Assembly: GCA_021432605.1 (NCBI GenBank)
Contig: MU271147.1
Span: forward strand, 1,674,001 to 1,738,000
Direction of reading: 5' to 3'
Source: Coniochaeta sp. PMI_546
Taxonomy: Eukaryota; Ascomycota; Sordariomycetes; Coniochaetales; Coniochaetaceae
Length of the DNA: 64,000 nucleotides
The notes under the pieces: generated by a model
The model's input: only the letters and a program-made list of their open reading frames with translations
The model's database searches: none
What the model was told of the DNA's origin: nothing
Position numbers and translations under genes: made by a program
Shown: in pieces, positions 1-10,673 of the stretch
Numbering within the stretch: the first letter of the stretch is position 1
How the letters are laid out: the number at the start of each line of letters is the position of its first letter

Positions 1-1
1 G

Positions 2-1497
2 GACGCCGTCACCAAGACGCACAAGCAGCGGAAGGCGCTGGCGCGCCGCGTCCTCGAGCGCGAGCTGGGGCTAGGCGACAGCGTGGCGAGGAAGCTGAAC
101 CTGGGCTTGATGAAACTGTCCATGATTCCGTCCAATGAGCCGGAGAAGATCATCCACTACCCTGCACCTGTGTGCTGCGGACAGTTCAGCGACGACGGGA
201 ATTTCTTCTACGCCTGCGTCAAGGATTTGCGGGTTAGGATGTACGATACCAGCGATCCGTATAACTGGAAGCACTACAAGACGGCGGACTACCCCTTTGG
301 GCAGTGGACGCTCACGGATGCGGATCTGTCGCCGGATAACAAGTGGTTGGCATACTCGAGTCTGCAGAGTCATGTCGCCTTTGCACCGACGGATCCTGGT
401 GACAAGGGCGAGCCGTATACGTTGAACCTAGCGAGTCCGCATGGAGGCGGCGGCGGGTGGAGGAGAGGAGGAAATTTCGCCATCTTCTCGGTGCGGTTCT
501 CGGGGGACGGGACGAAGCTCGTGGCCGGTACGGGGGCGGACTCGATCGTCGTCTACGACATCGAGAGCCGGACGGTGCTGAACAACATTGCCGGACACGA
601 GAACGACGTCAATGCGGTCTGTTTTGCGGACAAGGGGAGTCCGCATATATTATACTCGGGCTCCGACGACTGCACCATCAAGGTGTGGGACACGCGGAGC
701 ATGGGTGACGGCCGTGAGGGAGCGGCGTTCGTGGGACACGTCGAAGGAATCACGTACATCGACAGCAAGGGCGACGGGCGGTATATCCTCAGCAACGGCA
801 AGGACCAGAGCATGAAGCTGTGGGACCTGCGGATGGCCATGTCGACCAACCGGTTTGAGGAGGTTGATGCGTCGAGGTGTACGCGGCAGCGCAACTACGA
901 GTATGACTACCGGTGGGAGGACTACGATGATTATCAGTGGTTCCCGCATCCGCATGATAACTCGACGGTCACGTTTAGGGGACACAAGGTTCAGCGGACG
1001 CTGATCCGGTGCCACTTCAGCCCGCCTGGCAGCTCGGATAGTCGGTATGTGTACTCCGGCAGCCAGGATGGGTATGTCTACGTCTGGAATCTAGACGCTA
1101 CCCTCGCGGCCAAGATTGACGTCAAGGCTGCGACCATGGGGAAGACGATGGCGAATCGGAGGTACAGGGTTCATCGGAGCATGGCCGGCAGAAGGGAGTC
1201 GTGGACCACGCTCGTGAGGGATGTAGGGTGGCATCCTAACCTGCCTATGCTTGTTGGTAAGTTGTCCAGACACAAAGTGGTCTTTTGTTCTTATCCTGGG
1301 CTATGTGACGCTGACTTTACCTCGTAGCCTCTTCTTGGACGGGAGCTACTATGGATGGCGGAGCTGCCACGGTCCATAGCTACAACGAGTCCATGTCTGA
1401 CGAGGGCGTGCCGCCGATGGGCATTTCGGTCAACGAGAAGATGGAGGAGGACCCGGACATAAGTGCTGGCGATGACATGTTTGATGATGGCTTCTGA
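2..1497 (+). CDS. LEC14B/DCAF11-like WD40 repeat protein, 5' end cut by window
   Basis: The frame is open from base 2, so the gene starts upstream of the window. Two exons are visible, 2..1256 and 1328..1497, joined by a 71-nt intron (donor GTAAGT, acceptor TCGTAG) in phase 1; reading through the intron gives a stop at its 3' end. The protein carries several WD repeats ending in VWDTR and LWDLR, and the stretch around GHVEGITYIDSKGDGR is characteristic of the LEC14B/DCAF11 (WDR23) family. Known members act as substrate receptors of CUL4-DDB1 ubiquitin ligases; that role is inferred here from the family. The C-terminal exon encodes the usual ATVHSYNE-type strand closing the propeller, followed by an acidic tail ending FDDGF. 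An unusual GGGGGWRRGG loop sits in the middle of the propeller. Confidence 0.9.
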
Positions 1498-2557
1498 AAA
1501 CGACATAAAGGCAGTTGGTTTTTCCTGGTGCGGAATCACGGCAGGGCAAAGAGTGTACAAGGTCGCAAAAGATGTTTGTTTCTTGTATGATAATTAGCAT
1601 CTCCCCTTCAAAGCTGCCACTGGAGGGAGACACTTGGAAAGGGCCGGTACGTAAGAGAAGACGAAATGACTAAATGAATGCGATGCCCCCGAATCACGCA
1701 TACCTTCTCGCATCTTCCCCTGCGGTGTTTGACGATCAATCTAGACGTAGCATGCCAGACGATGAATCTGGGGCTGCGGAGTGATTCGTCAATCCCGATA
1801 GTCAAAATGTATTGCTAGCTCTGGTGTCCTGAAATGTCGATTCCCAGCGCGATGTAATTTACAGGTGGACTGACCCATTGATATCTTCCAAGACCGTAGA
1901 ACACCTCTGACATTCATAACGCCAATATGAAGAAGCAGTCCTCGAAAGAGACACCATATTATAAAAAGGAGAATTGATTCCATTGAAGGCTACGCCTGTC
2001 TTGACCGAATCCCCAAAAACCCTCAAAAAAGAAAGAAGAAGATCAAACCGATGAACGAAGACCAAATCCAGCAACCAAAAGCACGGTCTCTTCATCCCTT
2101 TCGTTACCGAAAAGACTGCAACTGGTGGCCACCCTTTAAAGTCACACTTCTGCCGACGGAGCGACTCAGAACGAGGATCCAGCGAACGCATGGCCCATCC
2201 AGTGTGAAGATTGTACGGTTCCGCAAAGTTCTTCGCCGCTTGTAGAAGACTGACATTGTTGTCGGAAGGCTCCGTCGTAGTTAGGAGCCGAAAACAACCT
2301 TGGCAAATGTACTGAATATCAGCAACGGTCAAGGGCGATAACTTCTTTGCCCCGTTCGGGCGCGGGAAATGGAGATATGCTTCGTATTGTACTGGGTCTC
2401 GGCGGCCGAGGAGTACTCTGACTGCTTCTCCTCGCCACGACAACGATTTACCGGCGAGGTATCCGTGAGAGACGATGCGGTTATGAGAACCCGGCGAGGG
2501 CGGTGACTACTACTCATGACGGACACCCTGAGCGCGGCGCGAGTTCGTTTGTGATAC
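1498..2557. other. Intergenic/3' region between convergent genes
   Basis: This stretch lies between the stops of the WD40 gene and the CPSF6-like gene, so it should hold both 3' UTRs. A 194-codon open frame on the minus strand (1859..2443) directly follows the CPSF6-like stop; it has no recognisable domain and I read it as chance. Nothing else is seen. Confidence 0.5.
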
Positions 2558-3984
2558 CTACTCGCCACGAGGACGCTTCGCACCGTGCGGGTTCTGCCAC
2601 TCGTTGCCGCCGCCGCCGCCAGACTGGTTACCGCCGAAGAACGCAGGGTTGAAGTGCGGTTGCATGCCTTGGAAGCCTGTAGTAGGAACGTGGGCACCAC
2701 GTGTCAGTCCTTGCCCTTGCTGCTGGTGATGATGAGGGTGAGGAGTCTGAGAGTAAGAATGATGGGGTGGGGGTTGTTGAGGAGCAACAGAAGGAACACG
2801 AGGGTACGAACCGGGCATACCAGCGCCCATCATTCCCATGCCACCCATTCCAGGGCCCATTGGACCCATGCCCATCCCTCCTCCCATCGGCATACCGCCC
2901 ATCATGTTCATGCCTCCGCGACCGCCTCGCATCCCTGCGCCGCCGCGCATACCGCCTCCCATCATGCCACCCCGGTTGAAGCCTCCGCCGAAGCCACCGC
3001 CGCCAAAGTTGCCTCCACCTCCCATGCCGAAGCCACCACCACCTCCGCCCATATTGTTGCCGAAGTTGTTCATGTTCTGGTTGTAGTTATTCCGGTTGAA
3101 GCCTCCAATATTGCCTCCACGCGGTTGGAAACCTCCCCTGCCACGATATCCGCCTCCGCCTTGGTAACCGCCGCCACCACCCATATTGTTTGGTGGCCGG
3201 TCGTTGTACCCTTGTCCGGAAGGTGCACGGTTCTGCATTGGTCCGTCCTTGACTGGCCGAGCCGCAGCATCCTTGGGCAGGGTCCGGAACGGGTTGGTTG
3301 AGGGGGACGAGTAGATGACGGCCAGTTTCTTGTGGCCCGGGGTGCTGCTCTCGTTGTTCAGTGCGTCGATGCGGTGCTTTGTGGCCGTTGCCGCTTGTTG
3401 AGAGGTAAATTCCACATAGGCTTGACTGTTTGGTACGTTAGGTCAGCACTTCAGTCGTTGTACGACGGGGGCAGGAGGTCTCCTGTGGGCATCCAGAAAG
3501 TTATGGACAGAGACGATGCTTTGACATACCCCTTGCTCTTGCCATTGACTTTATGTTCACTAAACGTTATGTCCTTTAACTCGTCCTCGCAGTTTGCCTG
3601 CCGTGCCATTCCACGTATATCGTCGTCGGTATTCCACCAGTTGAGATCCGAAATGAGCAATGCCGAGGTTGCGCCCGGGTCAACTGGTCGGTCGTCCGAT
3701 CCCTCTTTCCGCTTCACACCCTGTTGAGGGGGTGGGTTGTGAGGTGTAAGCGTTCCGGAAGTCTCGTCCGCATTACTATCTCTCCGCCCTTGCTGTTCGT
3801 CCCTGCTGTCATAGTCGCCGTGTCCGTCGTGACTGTAGTCGTGGCTGTCGGCATTCATATCATGCGACTCATCCTGCTCGTAGTCGTGCCCTTGTTCGTC
3901 CCTCGGCTGTTCTGCCTGGTTGTTGTTGGCGTTATTGGCCTGTTCATCGCCGTAGATGTCGATATCATACTCTTCGTCGGCCAT
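2558..3984 (-). CDS. CPSF6-like RRM protein (cleavage factor Im large-subunit type)
   Basis: Two exons, 3984..3530 and 3425..2558, are separated by a 104-nt intron; splicing restores SKGQAYVEFTS across the junction. The product is about 440 aa. It has an acidic Asn/Asp/His-rich N-terminus, one RRM around residues 105-185, and a long Gly/Met/Asn-rich tail with GGGGGYQGG and GGMRGG repeats ending in KRPRGE. The RRM contains NLNWWNTDDDI, close to the NLTWWTTDEDL signature of human CPSF6, and RNP1-like KSKGQAYVEF. CPSF6 is the large subunit of cleavage factor Im, which helps choose pre-mRNA 3' processing sites. A nuclear RNA-binding role follows from the domain; membership of a CFIm complex is inferred. 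The low-complexity tail suggests condensate-forming behaviour. It is divergent to SSS1 across 1.2 kb. Confidence 0.85.
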
Positions 3985-5218
3985 GTTGGCGAAGCGAGAT
4001 CACAAGCCTGCTACTGGAGCAGGTAGATGTGGAATCTGAAGTAGTGAGGACGCTGTATTGGGTTGGCTAGGTATTTCAGGATATACAGGAGTGCTGCGCG
4101 TCTGTAGACTTGCAATATCAGATATCAGCAACTGACAATCCACAGAAGCTCCAGCCAAAAGTGTGCTCGCCACGCCAGCCAAGAGCAGGAAAGAGAGGTG
4201 GACATAATACACAAACGAACAAAGAAGACAGAGAGTTAGCTTGTACGTACACTCCAAATCGTGGACAACTCGAGAAACCCAAAGATGACTGGTCTGATCC
4301 TCAACGGATGTAGAAGACCTCCGTAACAGCTGTGGGAGACGAAGCTCTGTGCTTGCGGTCTCGCGTTCACTTCCTCGACAGAAGCGTGCGGTTTGCGGAT
4401 ACTTTGCTTGTGGAGCAGATACAAGGATGACGGGGATGTTGCCACGACGGAAGAAAAGAGGTAGTAGACAGGCAAGAGGACGGAATCAGGTCTTGGAAGT
4501 TCCTTGATATCTCTCGCAACCAAAAAGCCTCCAGACAGGCACAGTACAACCGTCAAGAAGCGCGATACCCTTGTTCTCTTCCCCGCACCAAATCAGACCT
4601 CGAAATACTTCGAGCAGAAGAACGCGACCTGTCAGTTAGTGGCTTGCGGCGATGGGATCACCAGCTCATGGGAAGAGACAAGATTGGGATGATGGCAAAC
4701 TGGAGCCAAGGCAAGATGAGAGTGTCCGGATGCTGTAACAGCGCTTCGTGGAGGAGAACTGAGAGACAAGTCGTATTCCACAGAGTCTCAAGAAGTTTCG
4801 TGGGGGGTGGAAGGTCGATACTTGAAACTAAGGAGGAAAGCGTGAGCTTCAGTTTGTTGGAGGTCTTCGTGCAGGTCGAAGCTTCCCCGTTTCAATCCAG
4901 CGTCAAGGAGTCAAGGCAAGGCTGAGCTAGGCGCACAGTCTGTGGGGTGAACAGTGCACACACCCGCTCCATTTTTCGGTGGCATCACGTGCGTGCAGTT
5001 GAACCCCAGCTTTCGGGCGATCTGGCATTACATCGGCGAAATTGGAGCTAAGAGTTCCGGCCAGGTCTCCCCTAAAGGCCACTGCAACCGCGAGCGTCGA
5101 ACTTCCACCTCCTCAAGCACACTGCGATAACCTCTCTACTGATATTCCATATCAATTGGACCTCTCTCTTTACGAACCGACCGAACATACCGCTCACCTT
5201 CGCTACCACATCACAGTC
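3985..5218. promoter_or_regulatory. Divergent promoter region (CPSF6-like / SSS1)
   Basis: This 1.2-kb stretch separates two divergently transcribed housekeeping genes and must contain both promoters and 5' leaders. A CACGTG palindrome (E-box type) lies at 986-991 of the fifth kilobase (4986..4991), about 230 bp before the SSS1 start. No conserved coding segment was seen. Confidence 0.45.
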
Positions 5219-5585
5219 ATGTCGGACCAAGTACAAGAGATCCTCGACGTTCCTAGGGAGTTTGTCAAGGATGGCATCCAATTCCTGAACCGGTGCCAGA
5301 AGCGTGCGTCTATCTCACCATCACCATACACAGCCGCGCTGTCTCTGGAGGAGTATGCTAACTCAAACTCTCTGCAGCTGACAAGAAGGAGTTTCTCAAG
5401 ATCTCCCAGGCCGTCGGCGTTGGCTTCCTGATCATGGGTGCCGTTGGTTACGTCGTCAAGCTCGGTATGCAACCACTCTTCTTGACTACTTTCGAGTCTG
5501 CTTCGTACCAGTCAGTAGCTCACTGCTAACTTGTATTTTCTCAGTTCATATTCCCCTCAACGGAATTCTCGTGGGTGGCGCATAA
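5219..5585 (+). CDS. SSS1: Sec61 gamma subunit (protein translocon)
   Basis: Three exons (5219..5303, 5378..5464, 5545..5585) give a 70-residue protein, the normal length of the family. It starts MSDQVQEIL, has the amphipathic helix with FVKDG and NRCQKPDKKEF, and a single C-terminal tail-anchor segment (VGVGFLIMGAVGYVVKLVHI) ending NGILVGGA. Sec61 gamma is the small clamp subunit of the heterotrimeric ER protein-conducting channel and is essential in yeast. Both introns are in phase 1 and have canonical donors and pyrimidine-rich acceptors. The ATG sits in CAGTCATGT context and no upstream in-frame ATG fits the family. Confidence 0.97.
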
Positions 5586-5911
5586 CGAGACGTAGCGTTT
5601 ACTGTGAACTTTGAGCCGTATTTGCGAAGCGTCGTTTAGTTAGGAGGATGGATATAAGCTACCAACGATCGAACAGTCTCGCAGCTTTCCCAAGATAGGG
5701 GAATATGTGGCTCATGCAGTTGCTGCTAGGTCGATTCGGGGATGCATTTGCATCTCGTTGCACAAGCATCTGGTGGAACGTGGCCAAGGTACCACGCTAC
5801 TGGACCTAAACAACATGGAGGAGAAACCCATGGACTCAAGATGCACAGGCATATATGTATTAACAAGGCGAAATGTATCAATAATTCATGAAGAATACAT
5901 TGGAAAGATTT
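5586..5911. other. Convergent 3' intergenic
   Basis: Short gap between the stops of SSS1 and the SET-domain gene on the other strand. It presumably holds both 3' UTRs; no specific signal was recognised. Confidence 0.5.
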
Positions 5912-7096
5912 TCATGTCCTATCAGCCTCTAACCTTCTTATGGTATCCTCAACTAACACCCGTATTTGCGACCACCTCTTGCGCAACATTCCCCTTTGAC
6001 CCTCGGTCCCATCTTTCATGCCTTCCAGCTCAGCTATTATACCCAAGACATCCTTCTCGTAGGCTCTCAGCAGCTTCACAATCAGCTCATCAACCTTGCC
6101 CTTCAATACCTCTGCGTCCTCTAACCCGTCCACGAGCCTCTTCCACTTGTCAACAGGCATACACAACCTCCTTACCGCGATCTGCGTCCGGTAACATACC
6201 GTGTCGGCGTCGAGCCTATAGTTACCCGAGAAGCCGACATTCTCGAGATCGATTCTCTGCTCCTTGGTCAGGTGTGACAAGACAGGTTCATCTAGCCCTA
6301 TCTCATCCCACTTATTCTCCTCTAGTACGAAGCCGTACTCTGCAAGGAGGAAATCATTCCCATGCCGGCCATAGCAAATAAATACCTCCTCTCCAGCTTC
6401 ATACGTGCGATTTGCCCGGATAGTAAAGCTCTCCGGGTCAAACGCAACTGCACATCCCTCGTCGGCGTGGTTGAATAGATCAGCCACTGGCTGCATGGCC
6501 ATCCTGTCGTCTCTGTGATACAGTTTCTCTGTCTTGGGAGTAGAGTAGTAAAAGGTCCTGGTATTGACCAGCATCCACGCATACCGGTATTCCTGCTCGG
6601 TCAGAGCCGGAAAAGCGAGCCGGACTTCCTCCCAGTCGCGCGCAAACTTGGATTGCTGCTTCCGTAAACGTTCAGCGGCCGGCGCAGGAAGGTAGGCCTG
6701 CAGTTCAGGGACCCAAGCTAGAGGACAAGAGTCTTCCAACTCTGATTTGGACGGGACGACTGCGTTCCATAGCTTGTAGGTGGGTGACTTGTCCAGGGCC
6801 AGATCTGCTGCGAGAAGACCGTGGACGGATATATCGGATGGCAGCTTCTTGCGGATAGATTTGGGGACCGTGTCGACGGTGCGCAGCAGTGTTGTTGGCA
6901 CCTGGAGAAGAAGTTTGTCTTCCTGCGGTCATTTAGCAGCCCATAGACAAAATATGGGCTTGGGGGTGCTAGGTACCTCCAATCTCTCTGTCGCAACCAT
7001 GCCTATGCCTCTGCCGGGGATCTTTCTTGGCTCAACGCCGTATATCTCAACGCCTTTGTCCGTGGCCCATCGTACAAATTCATCATGAGCATCCAT
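5912..7096 (-). CDS. SET-domain protein methyltransferase (Rubisco-LSMT/RKM type)
   Basis: Two exons, 7096..6977 (40 codons) and 6922..5912, are joined by a 54-nt intron in phase 0 with a TGCTAAAT branch site; the product is 376 aa. The N-terminal SET motif GRGIGMVAT is at about residues 28-36, the substrate-helix insert occupies the middle, and the catalytic core DLFNHADEG (188-196) and EEVFICYGRHGNDFLLAEYG (218-237) carry the N-H and Y-G residues used for SAM binding. A helical C-terminal region (about 250-376) matches the Rubs_LSMT substrate-binding domain. Relatives methylate lysines of ribosomal proteins or elongation factors in fungi; the target here cannot be told. The gene is divergent from COQ4. 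Confidence 0.88.
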
Positions 7097-7627
7097 GACG
7101 CAGAATATCAGGCCTTAGGAAGTACCTCAAAAGATGTTTGAAAGTGAATGTCGTGTTATGAGACGGTGGAAATATTGAAGATGCGTTCATTTCTGTTTAT
7201 CCAAGATTTTATACCACTAAGTCATGTACGGTTTCTGGGATGACTCTCCTCCAACGGCAAGATCGACTGCTGCATTATGAAGGCATGTTGGCATCAATGC
7301 ACTCACTATACATTCCGTTTCAGACGTAGATACCAACTCCCCGGAGCAAAGGACCCTTCCCTCCAAGTCCTCGTGGCTTTGGTTGTGGGAGCGGCTTACA
7401 GCACGGCAGGGGTGCACACAGCAGCAACTGAGCGCCGAAAAGGTCAGGACCCCAAACCCCACTCCCACGTGGCGGTCGATGTGGTGGTACCTTGAGTGTA
7501 CCTCTTCACCGAAAGCTCTCACCTTGACATCGGACGACATCTCGGCCCATTTTCTGTGTCTTTTCTTACTGCATAAGGTAGTATACCACCACAACACCGC
7601 ACAACAGTCAATGGCCAACCACTCACC
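7097..7627. promoter_or_regulatory. Divergent promoter region (SET gene / COQ4)
   Basis: About 530 bp between two start codons on opposite strands, so it should contain both promoters. No coding similarity or clear motif was seen. Confidence 0.45.
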
Positions 7628-8500
7628 ATGAAGCTCTCCATCCCCCGAGCTTCAACTCTCACAGCCGTGCGCCATGCCGCCTGCGCCTGCACCTCCGGCC
7701 TCACCCCGGCGGCAGCAATCCGGACCTTCTCCGTTCTCAACCGCCCACCACCAAACTACCCCGGCCACGTCCCTCTCACAGGCGTCGAGCGAGCAGCCCT
7801 AGCCATCGGCTCAGGTCTAATATCCTTCTTCAACCCCCGCCGCGCAGACACAATCGCCGCCTTTGCCGAAGTAACGGCAACACCGTACTTCATCTACCGT
7901 CTCCGCGACGCCATGCTCGCGAATCCCACGGGCAGACAGATACTCCGCGACCGGCCACGCATGACCAGCACATCCCTGAACCTGGAGCATCTCCGGTCCC
8001 TACCAGCCAACACTCTAGGAAGGACGTACGTCGAGTGGTTGGACAGGGAGCACGTCACCCCGGACACGCGCAGTGCGGTGCGGTTCGTGGAGGACCCCGA
8101 ATGCGCGTATGTGTTGCAGCGGTACCGGGAATCTCACGACTTCTACCACGCCCTCACAGGGCTGCCTACCGTGCGGGAGGGGGAGGTTGCGCTCAAGGCG
8201 TTCGAGTTTGCGAATACGCTGCTACCTATGACGGGGCTCAGTGTCTTTGCCGCCGCGACGCTGAAGCCGAACGAGAGGAAGAGGTTCTTGTCCATCTACC
8301 TGCCGTGGGCGGTCAGGAACGGTCTCCGGTCAGAGGAGGTTATCAATGTCTACTGGGAGAAGGAGATGGAGACTGATGTGCGTGAGCTAAGGGCGCGGTT
8401 GGGCGTCGAGCCGCCGCCAGACCTCAGGGAGATCAGGAAGCGGGAGAGGGAGGAGAGGAAGAGGAGGAAGGAAGCTGAGATGGGCAGGCAAGCTATCTGA
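7628..8500 (+). CDS. COQ4: Ubiquinone biosynthesis protein COQ4
   Basis: A single exon encodes 290 aa. The first ~35 residues are Arg/Ser/Ala-rich without acids, as expected of a mitochondrial presequence. The body is typical COQ4: FEDPECAYV-like [27 protein letters not shown], shown here in parts, includes the zinc-ligand motif HDxxHx11E (H170, D171, H174, E186). COQ4 sits on the matrix face of the inner mitochondrial membrane, organises the CoQ synthome and is needed for coenzyme Q synthesis. The C-terminus is a charged Arg/Glu-rich helix (about residues 262-285), longer than in yeast. The ATG follows a CCACTCACC leader and no intron is needed. Confidence 0.96.
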   Translation: MKLSIPRASTLTAVRHAACACTSGLTPAAAIRTFSVLNRPPPNYPGHVPLTGVERAALAIGSGLISFFNPRRADTIAAFAEVTATPYFIYRLRDAMLANPTGRQILRDRPRMTSTSLNLEHLRSLPANTLGRTYVEWLDREHVTPDTRSAVRFVEDPECAYVLQRYRESHDFYHALTGLPTVREGEVALKAFEFANTLLPMTGLSVFAAATLKPNERKRFLSIYLPWAVRNGLRSEEVINVYWEKEMETDVRELRARLGVEPPPDLREIRKREREERKRRKEAEMGRQAI

Positions 8501-9012
8501 ACTTCTGTCTTGTACGATTATGTGTAGGAACATAGATGGGCACTGCCTTGCTCAACCGTCGCAAAGACATCGCTTGAAATGTCCGTAATCGACCTGCCAT
8601 TGCAGGCTAGGATAGTGATACCCAGCCCCAGTGATTGGGAATAGGCGAGCAACCCGGGATATGGTCGCAACGTTTCGGACTTGTAGTCGACGACTGCAGA
8701 ACTACTGTGATATACTTGCAGGGATAATTTGTGTGCAAGTCACAAATAGCTTGCTGAAGGATTTCCTAATGCAACTCCCTTGATGTCATTCGTGTCTACG
8801 ATTTCCCGATCAGTACACGATCGTCATAGTCTTCCATATTCAGTCGGCGCTCGGGCGAGTTTTCCCTATAAGGCTGGTAGGATGAAGAGAGCCAGGTTTC
8901 GTCTGTCAATTCAACAACACGTCAGAACGATCCTGGAGTCTACAGTATAGTAAAAGAGATAGCCCAGACTCCGTACAAAATAGCCACTCAGTTGCATCAG
9001 CATTTCCGTGAT
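8501..9012. other. Intergenic between COQ4 and the small secreted-protein gene
   Basis: Holds the COQ4 3' UTR and the promoter of the next gene. Base composition is ordinary and no conserved element was recognised. Confidence 0.4.
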
Positions 9013-9452
9013 ATGCACCTCTCGTCACTCGTCTCCCTCGCCAGCCTCGCATCGCTCGTATCCCCAACTCTCGCTCAGGACCAGTTCTGTTGCAATTGCG
9101 AGTCTTGCGACAATTGTAACATATGGCTGCTGTGCAGATGACATTCACCTCCAGGGACGAAGCTTTGCCTGGCAAGCAGCGAGATGGGCGGAGAATGGTG
9201 GCAGGACTGGATATGGAGCGGTAGCGGGGATGATGTCTTGCGAAGGCTACGCGTCTCGGACAACAGTGGCGGGCGGATTCGTGAGAAAAGGCCGTTCCTA
9301 CGTAGAAGCATCAGCTATGACCGCGAAAACCGTTGAGAAAGGTGTGTTTCTCGTTCTCGGATCCCGCAAGATGAGCCCTCATGTTCCGACGTCATGTCGG
9401 CACTGAAACTCCACAAGCACTCTGTGATAACTCCAGACGCGAACTTGATTAG
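9013..9452 (+). CDS. Small cysteine-rich secreted protein (gene model uncertain)
   Basis: The ATG at 9013 opens a clear signal peptide: MHLSSLVSLASLASLVSPTLA, then QDQFCCNCESCDNC. Unspliced, the frame stops at 9141 and gives 42 aa, i.e. a mature peptide of about 21 residues with six cysteines. A spliced alternative is also possible: exons 9013..9115, 9180..9341 and 9418..9452, with introns of 64 and 76 nt, would give about 99 aa with the Cys-rich head followed by a basic, Gly-rich tail and one more CDN motif. Donors in that model are weak (GTAACA, GTGTGT), so the choice is open. The type resembles fungal small secreted proteins or effector candidates; the CCxCxxCxxC spacing could also bind metal. 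Function is unknown. Confidence 0.4.
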
Positions 9453-9547
9453 GTTGGGTATCGTGACAATATCATTAGGTATTGTGTGAGAAGGGGATGA
9501 CGCAGTAACCGACCATTTGGCTTGGCAGTCTGTATGGTCGGTCATAA

Positions 9548-10131
9548 TCATAAGTCCAGCAAGTCATCGTCGTCGTCCCCATCCCACGCCTTCCGCCGGC
9601 TGACGACAATCTTCTCCTCCTTCTCGTTATCCGCGACCGCATTCAACAACTCCTTGAGCTGCTCCTCCGTGACCTTCGATCTCAGCTGTCCCGTCTGCGC
9701 GAGCGTGATGAGCCGGTTCTCGATTTCGGTCGCGCGTTGCTCCTTGACCAGTCGGATGCGGCCTAGCCTGTCTGCTGCTTCGGGGTGGAGGATCTGGTTT
9801 AGCATCGTCTGGCGGGCGTCGGCTGCGGTGCTTGTCAGTATCGCATCAGGGTCAAAGGCTTCGATGGTCGGGGAGCTGTACATTCTTGTTGTCTAAGGGA
9901 TTACATGTTAGCATGCAACTAGACAAGCTCTAGCTATACAATAACAACTTACTGCCTTTGCTGGGCTTGCTGTTCTTGTCCCGAACCGCCAGCCTTGCCG
10001 CCTGCGCCGGCTTGCGCCTTGAGCTGCTCCAGACGAGCCTTCCTGATCTGTGCGGCAACGGCAAATCAGCTGGCGATCGCCGAAGAAAGGATCGAGTAAA
10101 GACGCACCTGATCTAGCTCTGAATCGTCCAT
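9548..10131 (-). CDS. PDCD5/TFAR19-family DNA-binding protein, with an 11-nt micro-exon
   Basis: Four exons are needed: 10131..10108, 10047..9953, 9892..9882 (11 nt) and 9822..9548, giving 134 aa. The three introns are each 59-60 nt with good signals (GTGCGT; GTAAGT with GCTAAC branch and TTAG; GTACAG with ACTGAC branch and GCAG). The protein runs MDDSELDQIRKARLEQLK, a Gly/Gln-rich linker, then the PDCD5 core with ARQTMLNQILHPEAADRLGR and VTEEQLKELLNAV and an acidic end DDDDDLLDL. Members of the family are small nuclear/cytoplasmic proteins linked to cell death in animals and to chaperonin (TRiC) regulation. Skipping the micro-exon breaks the frame. Starting instead at the downstream ATG (9883) would drop the conserved first helix. 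Confidence 0.88.
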
Positions 10132-10673
10132 TTCCGCGATCTATGTGAGGTAGGTTCTTAAAACATTCAACACCAAGGAACGGAGCTGGTGGGGGGAAGC
10201 ACGTTATGGACGGCGGGGAGGAATGACGATTTAGGGTTGGCAGCTATTACTGTATAAGGCTAGTCGATTTCTTAATTTTAATTGAATACTACGAAATAAG
10301 CCTGAGTGACACCCATTCCTCACAGCCAGCATCGCAAGCTTCAGATTCACAACTTGTATAGAGTGCTCCTAAACCTAAGGTAGGACAGGTTCCATTGACA
10401 GTTTCGTCCCGAAAATGCATGTTGAGAAGAGGAACCCCCCCCTGAGGACTCAGTTTATTATATATACATATCCAACACGATAATCTATACGATGTCCTGT
10501 CCACGATTTCAACCGCGGAAAGTATTAGGACAAGCCGATGTGTACACGGGTCTGGTACACCTCTCACAGCTCCGGTGCACCTCTATACAAAGCCCTGAGA
10601 GGGACATCAACACGCAAAACCAGCCCTACCAAATGCAGTCTCTAGTAATACACAAGAGGGGAAATATCCGCTC
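10132..10673. other. Intergenic upstream of the PDCD5 gene
   Basis: Contains the PDCD5 promoter and the 3' end of the reductase gene. No coding segment or recognisable motif was seen beyond ordinary AT-rich runs near 10240-10290. Confidence 0.4.

Noticed and set aside
1859-2443. 194-codon open frame on the minus strand downstream of the CPSF6-like stop
   Set aside because: No domain, odd composition and location in a 3' UTR; most likely chance.
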